A stretch of DNA of 5,646 bases, taken from NCBI GenBank assembly GCA_039026975.1, contig JBCCLI010000419.1, forward strand, positions 1 through 5,646, given 5' to 3'. Of this stretch, positions 1-5,646 are shown piece after piece. Every line of letters starts with the position of its first letter. The stretch's first letter is position 1. The position numbers and the translations under genes are program-made. The notes under the pieces were generated by a model, which saw only the letters and a program-made list of their open reading frames with translations, was not told the origin of the DNA and searched no databases. Source of the stretch: JBCBKZ01 sp039026975. GTDB taxonomy: Bacteria; Bacteroidota; Bacteroidia; J057.

Positions 1-459
1 AGTACCTCCCTTATGCCAGACTTAGGCTTTGGGTATTACTTCCATAACCCGGATGTAAATATTGGGGCTAGTTACAGAGGATACTCAAGTAGGACAGAAG
101 CTTATGGGACTGAACAGATTCCCAAAAGAAGGTCATTTGTATTTGAGGTTACCAAGATGCTAGGGGATTATCATGGATTTGTTCCTTTTATAGGCCCTGC
201 TATAAGCTATGAAAGGCTTAGCTTTCAGGAAGCCTTCGAAGGAAATCTAACCCAGGATATTACAGAAAAAAAGCTTAGCTATGGGATTACCTTTGGATGG
301 GATATCAGGCCTGATAGGCTACAATTCTTTATTCTGAGAACCAACCTAAGGTGGTTCCCTTCCCTATATTTAGATCTTGAAAATGATCAGCGTATTTCTT
401 TTAATAACCTAGAATTCAACTTTATCCAATTGATCTTGTATCCTGAAAGAATTTTCTAG
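1..459 (+). CDS. Outer-membrane beta-barrel-like protein, C-terminal part (5' end outside window)
   Basis: The reading frame is open from the first base of the window (Ser-Thr-Ser-Leu precede the first Met at base 13) to the TAG at 457-459. The gene most likely begins upstream, and the ATG at 13 is probably an internal Met. The 152 visible residues have the look of a transmembrane beta-barrel: alternating polar and hydrophobic or aromatic strands (for example GFGYYF, VNIGASYRGY, LQFFILRTNLRWF), short charged turns, no hydrophobic helix, and a last strand ending in an aromatic residue (ERIF), as in outer-membrane proteins recognised by the BAM machinery. I do not recognise a specific family, and the substrate or role is unknown. 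The next gene starts 93 nt downstream on the same strand, so shared transcription is possible but not shown. Confidence is high that it is coding and moderate that it is a barrel. Confidence 0.6.
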   Translation, partial: STSLMPDLGFGYYFHNPDVNIGASYRGYSSRTEAYGTEQIPKRRSFVFEVTKMLGDYHGFVPFIGPAISYERLSFQEAFEGNLTQDITEKKLSYGITFGWDIRPDRLQFFILRTNLRWFPSLYLDLENDQRISFNNLEFNFIQLILYPERIF

Positions 460-552
460 CTAGCAAGGAGGAATTTCCCGCCTAAAAATAGAATTCATTT
501 GGTTTAAAACGGGCTGATAAGGCTCTATTCTAAAAAGGATTTACTACTGCTT

Positions 553-2385
553 ATGCGAATATTACGATCTCTATTGGTGCTGTCAGTCTTGGTGGCATGT
601 TGGCGTTGCCAACCACCAGCCGAAGAAGCCAGCGCTGGCATTCCCTCTTTTCTCCCGTTAAAAACATGGTCCACTTCCACCCTTACTGATTTCCAGACTG
701 ATGGAACTAACTGGCAGATTGTAGGAGAAGTGTATGCTGACCTCTATCAGGAAGGGAATGTGGACTTAGTAGAGGGAGAAGGGGTACTGGTCAATAATCA
801 GACAGAAGAAGCTCATAGCCATATCTTTACTACCATGGAACATGGGGATCTGGAGTTGGAAGTAGAGTTTATGATGCCCAAGGGGTCTAACTCTGGTATT
901 TACTTCCAAAGCAGGTATGAAATCCAGCTTTTTGACAGCTGGGGAAAAGATAGCGTCCAGCATGCTGACTGTGGAGGAATATACGAGCGCTGGGATGACA
1001 GTAAGCCAGAAAATGAGAAAGGGTATGAGGGCTATGCCCCAAGAGTAAATGCCAGCTTGGCACCCGGCCTATGGCAATCCTACCGGGTACTATTCAGGGC
1101 CCCCCGTTTTGATGCGGATGGAAATAAAATAGCCAACGCCCGATTTGATAGTGTCTACCATAATGGCATGCTTATACATGCAGGCGTAGAGGTAACAGGC
1201 CCCACCCGCGCAGCCGCTTTTGAGGATGAAGTTCCGCTAGCCCCCCTCATGATACAGGGCGACCACGGAAAAGTAGCCTTCAGGAATATCCAATATAAAG
1301 CCTATGGATCAGAGGCCCTTGCCTTATCCAACATTAGGTATGAACTATTTAATAGCCCGGGAGAAACGCTTCCAGCGGAATTTGATAAGTTGGCCCCTAT
1401 TCAAACAGGCGAAGTAGAAGAATTCAATGTGTCAGAACTAAGTGAAGAGAATAACCATTTCGCTATTAGGTATACAGCAGACTTGACTGTCAATAGCCCT
1501 GGAGACTACCTGTTTACCACTTACCTGGATGATGGAGGTATAATGTATATAGATGGCCAGCCTGTAGTTAATGATACAGAAGAACCAGGCGGACAAATTA
1601 AAAGAGGGATGGTCAATCTTACTGAAGGAAATCACCAACTGATCCTTACTTACCATCAGATAGTCTGGCGAGCGCTAGCTTTAGTGGAGTATGAAGGTCC
1701 TGGGATTTACAGGAGATATCTAGGCGGCCGAATGCCAGATGAATGGCAACAAGCACCCCCTCCTCCCATTACAGTAAGCCCCGGTGAGGAAGCAGAAATG
1801 ATAAGAGGCTTCGTTAGGTACCAGGATAAAAAAAGAACGCATACCATAGCTGTAGGTGACCCTCAGGGTATCCACTACAGCTACGACTTATCCGAAGGCA
1901 CCCTCCTATCAGCCTGGAAAGGCGCTTTTGCGGATGTAACAGATATGTGGCATAATAGAGGAATTGCCCAGCTGCTAGTGCCGCTGGAAGTTTCCATAGA
2001 AAATACTGCGGGTATACCTGTACCCAATACTTCCCAAAATAATTTTCAGTACAAAGGGCATCAAATAGAAGAAATGGGAAGACCTACTTTTCTATATGCT
2101 TATGAAGGAAACCAAATAGAGGACCGCCTACTCCCCTCCCCGGATGGGACCTCTCTAACTCGCTCCATTAGCCTATCTGAATCAGAAAATACGCTTTCCT
2201 ACTGTCTGGCTGAGGGAAGTGATATTCGTCAGCTTTCAAATGGCCTATACTACATTGATGGAAGATATTATCTATCTTTTGATGAGCAGAATGAAGCACT
2301 CCTGAATCTCAGTTCTTCAAAAGGTAAGCAAACATTGATAGCTTCCCTTGGAGAAGAAGGTCTCACCTATCAAATGCTTTGGTAA
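553..2385 (+). CDS. Lipoprotein with DUF1080 (3-keto-disaccharide hydrolase/lyase), PA14 and C-terminal beta-rich domain
   Basis: This is a 610-residue envelope protein. Residues 1-16 form a lipoprotein signal with lipobox LVAC (lipidated Cys16). Residues about 37-250 match the DUF1080 / 3-keto-disaccharide hydrolase fold (PF06439): GSNSGIYFQSRYEIQLFDSW at 111-130, then GGIYERW, WQSYRVLFRAPRFD and GDHGKVAFRNI (236-246) are typical signatures. Members of this family cleave 3-keto-glycosides. Residues about 258-385 look like a PA14 carbohydrate-binding domain (DDGGIMYIDGQPVVND at 326-341). A PPPP linker (402-405) leads to a 200-residue domain (RGFVRYQDKKRTHTIAVGDP at 418-437) resembling a module I associate, from memory, with large secreted 'PVC-type' propeller/cytochrome proteins. 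It has no CxxCH, so it is not a haem protein. An AAGGA at 535-539 lies 13 nt before the ATG, a weak ribosome site. The gene downstream follows after 14 nt and probably shares its transcript. Domain calls are confident; substrate is unknown. Confidence 0.88.
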   Translation: MRILRSLLVLSVLVACWRCQPPAEEASAGIPSFLPLKTWSTSTLTDFQTDGTNWQIVGEVYADLYQEGNVDLVEGEGVLVNNQTEEAHSHIFTTMEHGDLELEVEFMMPKGSNSGIYFQSRYEIQLFDSWGKDSVQHADCGGIYERWDDSKPENEKGYEGYAPRVNASLAPGLWQSYRVLFRAPRFDADGNKIANARFDSVYHNGMLIHAGVEVTGPTRAAAFEDEVPLAPLMIQGDHGKVAFRNIQYKAYGSEALALSNIRYELFNSPGETLPAEFDKLAPIQTGEVEEFNVSELSEENNHFAIRYTADLTVNSPGDYLFTTYLDDGGIMYIDGQPVVNDTEEPGGQIKRGMVNLTEGNHQLILTYHQIVWRALALVEYEGPGIYRRYLGGRMPDEWQQAPPPPITVSPGEEAEMIRGFVRYQDKKRTHTIAVGDPQGIHYSYDLSEGTLLSAWKGAFADVTDMWHNRGIAQLLVPLEVSIENTAGIPVPNTSQNNFQYKGHQIEEMGRPTFLYAYEGNQIEDRLLPSPDGTSLTRSISLSESENTLSYCLAEGSDIRQLSNGLYYIDGRYYLSFDEQNEALLNLSSSKGKQTLIASLGEEGLTYQMLW

Positions 2386-2399
2386 CAAATAAAATAGAT

Positions 2400-4364
2400 A
2401 TGAATCGCATCTTGAACCCTGTACTCCCCTCACTTATTATTACTCTTCTACTCAGCCTTGGAAGTCTTACGCTTCTAAAGGCCCAGCCTTTCTCCTCTCA
2501 GGAGGCTGACTATTATTCCATTGAGAAAGTCCCCATACCTGATGGGATCGTGCTGGAAGTAGGCGGACTCGCCTTTGATGATAATGGAAACCTGGCCGTA
2601 AGTACCCGCCGAGGCGAAATCTGGAGAATAGGAAACCCCGCTAGTAAAAGTCCCACTTTTTCCCGCTTTGCCCACGGCCTACATGAACCTCTTGGGCTAG
2701 CCTATAAAGAGGGTGCATATTACTTATCTCAGCGGGCGGAACTTAGTAAAATTCAGGATACTGACCAGGATGGAAAAGCAGACAAGTATGAGCCTGTTTA
2801 CGTCTGGCCCCTTGAAGGTAATTATCATGAATACTCATATGGCCCAGTATTTCTACCTGATGGAGATATGCTCGTAACCCTGAACCTGGGGTGGATAGGA
2901 AGAGGGGCTAGCTTATCTAAATGGAGAGGCTGGATGCTCAGAATCACACCTGAAGGAGAAATGACACCCATAGCTACTGGAATGCGTTCTCCAGCCGGAT
3001 TTGGCCTGAATGCAGCAGGAGATATTTTTTACACAGAGAATCAGGGAGACTGGGTAGGTTCCGGGAGAATGACCCATGTAGAAGTAGGAGACTTTGTAGG
3101 AAATCCAGCAGGGCTTAAGTGGACCGGAGAGGAAGAGTCGCCCCTTAGCCTGAAAGTAGAGGACATCATTGACACACTAGGATATACACTCTATGAATAT
3201 GGTCAGGTCATCCCAGCAATCAAGCCTCCTTCCGTGTGGTTCCCCCATACTCTTATGGGGATCTCTACCTCAGATGTGCTACTGGTAGATAATGATAAAT
3301 TTGGCCCTTTTGAGGGTCAATTACTGGTAGGCGATCAAGGCCACAGTAAAATCATGCGGGTGTTCCAGGAGAAGGTAAATGACACCTACCAGGGAGCCTG
3401 TTTTGGGTTCAGGGAGGGATTTTCCTCTGGTGTACTTCGTATTACATGGGGGCCTGAGGATGATATTTACGTAGGAATGACCAGCAGAGGGTGGGCATCC
3501 ACCGGAAAAGCTCCTTTCGGGCTGGAAAGGCTGGTAGCCAGTGAGAATACGCCCTTTGAAATGCAAAAAATAGAAGCCCAACCTGACGGGTTCCTAATTA
3601 CCTTCACAGAAGAGATAGATCCCACTACTGCCCAGGATCCTGCTTCTTACCAACTTACCGACTTTACCTACAAATATCACCATATTTATGGGAGCCCTAC
3701 TATCAACCAGCAAACTAAAATGATCCATCACGTGATGCTGGGTGAAGACGGGAAAAGTGCCAGGCTCTACTTTCCTGATATGCGTGAAGGCTACGTATAT
3801 GAAGTAAATGCTAAGGGGGTGAAGTCTACTAAGGATGAGGCTATCCTTCATCCTGTAGCCTACTATACCTTGAATTTTATCCCTGAAGGAGAAGGGATGG
3901 ATATGAATATGGCTTCTATTAGTGAAGCTTCCGCTACTTCCATGGCAGCTTCTCCTAAACGGATTACCAGTATGCCCACCTCATGGTCTTCAGGGCCTGA
4001 CCAAACTGTGGATATAGGCACCCTGCCGGGACTTAAGTATGATGTAGCAGAAATCAGGGTGAAGGCAGGGGAGAAAGTACGGCTCAATTTCAATAATAAT
4101 GATGATATGCTCCATAACCTCCTGATAGTCAAACCAGGAAAAGCAGATGCTATCGGACAATTAGCCATGGAACTGGGACTGCAAGGACAAGAAAAGGGAT
4201 ACGTCCCAGCCTCAGCAGATGTGCTGTATCACACCGGCTTACTACAACCTGAAAGTATAGAAATCATCTATTTTGAAGCTCCCTCCACTCCAGGAAAGTA
4301 TGAGTATGTGTGTACCTATCCAGGGCATTCTCAACTGATGCGGGGAGTGCTGGTAGTAGAATAA
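2400..4364 (+). CDS. Exported beta-propeller dehydrogenase-like protein fused to an azurin-like cupredoxin
   Basis: This is a 654-residue exported protein. I chose the ATG at 2400 because it gives a clean signal peptide (basic N-terminus, hydrophobic core 8-26, likely cut near Ala28-Gln29). A TTG at 2379 would add seven polar residues and overlap the previous gene. Residues about 40-380 form a six-bladed propeller of the sugar-dehydrogenase / 'membrane-bound dehydrogenase' type found in PVC bacteria: GLAFDDNGNLAVSTRRGEIW, a Ca-binding-like loop DTDQDGKAD (120-128), TGMRSPAGFGLNAAGDIFYT (193-212) and GDQGHSKIMRVF. Residues about 385-495 are an Ig-like module (ITFTEEIDPTTAQDPASYQL). A Met/Ser/Ala-rich linker (about 498-530) leads to a cupredoxin (about 535-654) with a full type 1 copper set: His572, Cys638, His643, Met647. 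The CTYPGH-SQLM spacing equals that of azurin. It lies 14 nt after the DUF1080 gene, so an operon is likely. Substrate and propeller cofactor (PQQ or none) cannot be told from sequence. Confidence 0.87.
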   Translation: MNRILNPVLPSLIITLLLSLGSLTLLKAQPFSSQEADYYSIEKVPIPDGIVLEVGGLAFDDNGNLAVSTRRGEIWRIGNPASKSPTFSRFAHGLHEPLGLAYKEGAYYLSQRAELSKIQDTDQDGKADKYEPVYVWPLEGNYHEYSYGPVFLPDGDMLVTLNLGWIGRGASLSKWRGWMLRITPEGEMTPIATGMRSPAGFGLNAAGDIFYTENQGDWVGSGRMTHVEVGDFVGNPAGLKWTGEEESPLSLKVEDIIDTLGYTLYEYGQVIPAIKPPSVWFPHTLMGISTSDVLLVDNDKFGPFEGQLLVGDQGHSKIMRVFQEKVNDTYQGACFGFREGFSSGVLRITWGPEDDIYVGMTSRGWASTGKAPFGLERLVASENTPFEMQKIEAQPDGFLITFTEEIDPTTAQDPASYQLTDFTYKYHHIYGSPTINQQTKMIHHVMLGEDGKSARLYFPDMREGYVYEVNAKGVKSTKDEAILHPVAYYTLNFIPEGEGMDMNMASISEASATSMAASPKRITSMPTSWSSGPDQTVDIGTLPGLKYDVAEIRVKAGEKVRLNFNNNDDMLHNLLIVKPGKADAIGQLAMELGLQGQEKGYVPASADVLYHTGLLQPESIEIIYFEAPSTPGKYEYVCTYPGHSQLMRGVLVVE

Positions 4365-4375
4365 TGCATAGAGAT

Positions 4376-4437
4376 GCCCACCGTTAATTAGGTGGGCTCA
4401 TATTATCAGCCATGAGCCCACCATTTTAATGGTGGGT
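4376..4437. repeat. 62-nt compound palindrome (REPIN-like or bidirectional hairpin)
   Basis: There are four complementary arms in a row: A GCCCACC (4376-4382), B GGTGGGCTCAT (4391-4401), A' ATGAGCCCACC (4412-4422) and B' GGTGGGT (4431-4437). B and A' pair perfectly over 11 bp around a 10-nt loop. A with B and A' with B' each make a small hairpin with an 8-nt AT-rich loop. A also pairs with B', and GTTAA (4383-4387) pairs with TTAAT (4426-4430), so the whole element can fold as one long hairpin: 12 bp including G-T wobbles, a 3x3 internal loop, then 11 bp. It starts 11 nt after the stop codon of the cupredoxin gene. Two inverted copies of a short palindrome is the geometry of REPIN/BIME elements, but copy number elsewhere is not visible here. 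Confidence 0.75.
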
Positions 4438-4440
4438 TGC
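4412..4440 (+). terminator. Possible transcription terminator hairpin (no U-tract)
   Basis: CCCACCAT (4417-4424) pairs with ATGGTGGG (4429-4436) around a 4-nt loop and can be extended by G-U and A-U pairs at 4416/4437 and 4415/4438. It is the last hairpin of the compound palindrome and lies about 50-75 nt after the stop of the propeller-cupredoxin gene, a fitting place to end that operon before the sulfatase gene. No run of T follows (TTGCGGG), so this is not a classic intrinsic terminator. It could equally be a mRNA 3'-end stabiliser or simply half of a repeat. Confidence 0.35.
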
Positions 4441-4469
4441 GGGTCCTATAAGTTACAATACCACGCCAG

Positions 4470-4513
4470 ATACCGTTTGACCCTACTTACCATCCGCCCT
4501 AGCCCAACGGTAT
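4470..4513. repeat. 8-bp inverted repeat upstream of the sulfatase gene
   Basis: ATACCGTT (4470-4477) and AACGGTAT (4506-4513) are exact inverse complements separated by 28 nt, ending 24 nt before the sulfatase start codon. It could be a long-looped stem in the mRNA leader, two half-sites for a regulator, or chance. The flanking bases do not extend the stem. Confidence 0.4.
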
Positions 4514-4524
4514 AACGGGAATGT

Positions 4525-4532
4525 TAGTTTTG
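4525..4532 (+). promoter_or_regulatory. Possible Bacteroidota -7 promoter element
   Basis: TAGTTTTG fits the Bacteroidota -7 consensus TAnnTTTG exactly. No TTG or TTTG stands at the expected distance upstream for a -33 element; the nearest TTTG is at 4476-4479, too far. The start site it predicts would fall at or next to the sulfatase ATG (4538), meaning a leaderless message. With an 8-mer having six fixed bases, a chance match in this AT-rich gap is quite possible. Confidence 0.22.
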
Positions 4533-4537
4533 ATACC

Positions 4538-5646
4538 ATGAAACTCTTCAAAAGAATCCTTCTTTCTATATTGGTTCTGTTCCTTGTAGGAATTCTAGCC
4601 TTTGGGATCATCATCAAAAGAAATTCCTTCCAGTTAACAGATTGGGAGCCACTCCCCAGCATGCAGGCCATGGTCATGCCTGAAAGGCCCAACATCCTAC
4701 TGCTGGTAGCAGAGGATATGAGCGCCCGAGTAGGTGCTTTTGGAGATGAGTTAGCCAATACGCCCAATATTGACGAACTGGCAAGCATAGGGGTCCGCTA
4801 CCCCAACACTTTCACTACGGCAGGAGTATGTGCCCCAAGCAGGGCTGCCCTCATTACAGGTATGCACCAGATCTCCATGGGTGGGCAGCATATGCGTACC
4901 AGCACACGACCTGAAGGCGCATACAAATGTGTTCCTCCTCCTAATGTGAAAGCCTTTCCAGAGCTGTTAAGACAGGAAGGTTATTTCACCTTTAATACTG
5001 CCAAGCAGGACTATCAATTTAGTGGAACTATGCCGGGCTCCGGTCCCTTTACCATATGGGATGAGGAGAATAATTCCGATATGTGGAGAAACAGACAGAA
5101 TGACCAACCCTTCTTCGGGATGGTCAACTTTATGGTAACCCATGAAAGTGGCGTCTTTACTCCCCTGGGCCATAAACCCAATAGCCTCGTACATTTCCTT
5201 CTGCAAGTATACAGATGGCTAAGCCTTCCCGGACATAGAGATCTCCCTAAGACTGATCCCGCTAAAGTAGACCTACCTCCCTATTACCCAGATCGGCCTA
5301 CCATCAGACAAGATGTAGCTCGTCATTATGACAACATCGCCAGCATGGATGCAGAAGTGGGGAATATTTTGGATAAGCTGAAAAAGGATGGCCTGATGGA
5401 AAGCACCATCATCATCTGGACTACGGACCATGGAGATGGCCTGCCCAGAGCTAAACGGGAGCTCTATGACTCCGGCATCAAAGTCCCTATGGTCATTTAC
5501 TATCCTCCAGCTTTTAGGCCTTCGAATGTAGAAGTGGGAGGAGTGGATGAAAGGCTGATCAGCTTTGTGGATCTGGTTCCGACTATTGTATCTGTGGCTG
5601 AAACTCCCCTTCCCGACTTCCTTCAGGGGAAAAGTCTGTTGGATAC
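4538..5646 (+). CDS. Membrane-anchored Cys-type sulfatase (S1 family), 3' end outside window
   Basis: 369 codons are visible and the frame is still open at the window end. Family members usually have about 450-600 residues, so the C-terminal part is missing. The ATG at 4538 is the first usable start after the in-frame TGA at 4478-4480. Residues 1-6 are basic, 7-26 are a hydrophobic helix followed by Lys-Arg, with no evident cleavage site: probably an uncleaved anchor facing the periplasm. The core is an alkaline-phosphatase-superfamily sulfatase: PNILLLVAEDM (metal ligands, here Glu59-Asp60), the activation motif C98-A-P-S-R102 followed by AALITGM, GGQHMRT, VTHES (His202) and TTDHGD (Asp297-His298) followed by KRELYDSGIKVP. 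Cys98 must be converted to formylglycine by a separate maturase, not seen here. It would hydrolyse sulfate esters (or sulfamates) on glycans. The 173-nt gap with hairpins suggests its own transcription unit. Confidence 0.92.
   Translation, partial: MKLFKRILLSILVLFLVGILAFGIIIKRNSFQLTDWEPLPSMQAMVMPERPNILLLVAEDMSARVGAFGDELANTPNIDELASIGVRYPNTFTTAGVCAPSRAALITGMHQISMGGQHMRTSTRPEGAYKCVPPPNVKAFPELLRQEGYFTFNTAKQDYQFSGTMPGSGPFTIWDEENNSDMWRNRQNDQPFFGMVNFMVTHESGVFTPLGHKPNSLVHFLLQVYRWLSLPGHRDLPKTDPAKVDLPPYYPDRPTIRQDVARHYDNIASMDAEVGNILDKLKKDGLMESTIIIWTTDHGDGLPRAKRELYDSGIKVPMVIYYPPAFRPSNVEVGGVDERLISFVDLVPTIVSVAETPLPDFLQGKSLLD

Noticed and set aside
13..15. ATG at 13 as the true start of the first gene
   Set aside because: The frame is open to the window edge and no signal peptide follows this Met, which an outer-membrane protein needs.
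456..463. CTAGCTAG palindrome overlapping the first gene's stop codon
   Set aside because: Only 8 bp, no loop, and partly made of the stop codon; expected by chance.
465..471. AAGGAGG, a perfect Shine-Dalgarno core just after the first gene
   Set aside because: No ATG, GTG or TTG follows at a usable distance; a stop (TAA) comes soon after, and the next gene starts about 80 nt away.
498..533. Possible promoter (TTTG at 498-501, TATTCTAA at 526-533) before the DUF1080 gene
   Set aside because: The -7 part matches the Bacteroidota consensus TAnnTTTG only weakly (TA plus one base), so I did not call it.
601..612. CWRCQ near the N-terminus of the DUF1080 lipoprotein as a haem c motif
   Set aside because: The residue after CxxC is Gln, not His, and the first Cys is the lipobox Cys; it is a lipoprotein signal, not a cytochrome site.
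2379..2399. TTG start giving a 7-residue longer propeller protein that overlaps the previous gene
   Set aside because: The extra residues (start-VTNKID) are polar and would sit before a complete signal peptide starting at the ATG at 2400.
3321..4168. Minus-strand open frames of 85-101 codons inside the propeller-cupredoxin gene
   Set aside because: They lie antisense to clearly conserved coding sequence, lack recognisable domains and have no start signals.
4471..4479. TACCGTTTG as a -7 promoter box
   Set aside because: It has three bases between TA and TTTG instead of two and no -33 partner was found.
4483..4788. Minus-strand open frame across the sulfatase start region
   Set aside because: It is antisense to the conserved sulfatase N-terminus and its translation shows no recognisable motif.

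Overview
The window looks like chromosomal DNA from a Bacteroidota bacterium, probably a free-living, possibly marine, glycan degrader of the Cytophagales type. This rests on gene content and style: a lipoprotein with a 3-keto-sugar hydrolase/lyase (DUF1080) domain plus PA14, signal peptides ending in 'AQ', weak Shine-Dalgarno signals, and a sulfatase next door. The lineage is inferred; there is no marker gene in the window. Planctomycetota-like phyla share several of these families.

Layout, all genes on the + strand. (1) 1-459: the 3' end of a gene for what looks like an outer-membrane beta-barrel protein. (2) 460-552: a short spacer with no convincing signal. (3) 553-2385: a large lipoprotein with DUF1080, PA14 and a C-terminal beta-rich domain. 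(4) 2400-4364, only 14 nt downstream and so probably co-transcribed: an exported six-bladed-propeller 'dehydrogenase-like' protein with an Ig-like middle domain and a complete azurin-like type 1 copper domain at its C-terminus. (5) 4365-4537: a 173-nt intergenic region dominated by a 62-nt compound palindrome (4376-4437) that can fold as two small hairpins or one long one, followed by a second inverted repeat (4470-4513) and a possible Bacteroidota -7 element next to the start codon. (6) 4538 to the window end: a membrane-anchored Cys-type sulfatase, cut off by the window edge.

Working together (inference): genes 3, 4 and 6 would form a cell-envelope glycan-processing set. The sulfatase removes sulfate esters, the propeller could oxidise a sugar and pass electrons to its own copper domain, and the DUF1080 lipoprotein could cleave the resulting 3-keto-glycoside. 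Neither large protein has a CxxCH haem motif, so the fused cupredoxin may do the job that a c-type cytochrome does in related proteins. The propeller's substrate and cofactor cannot be read from sequence alone.
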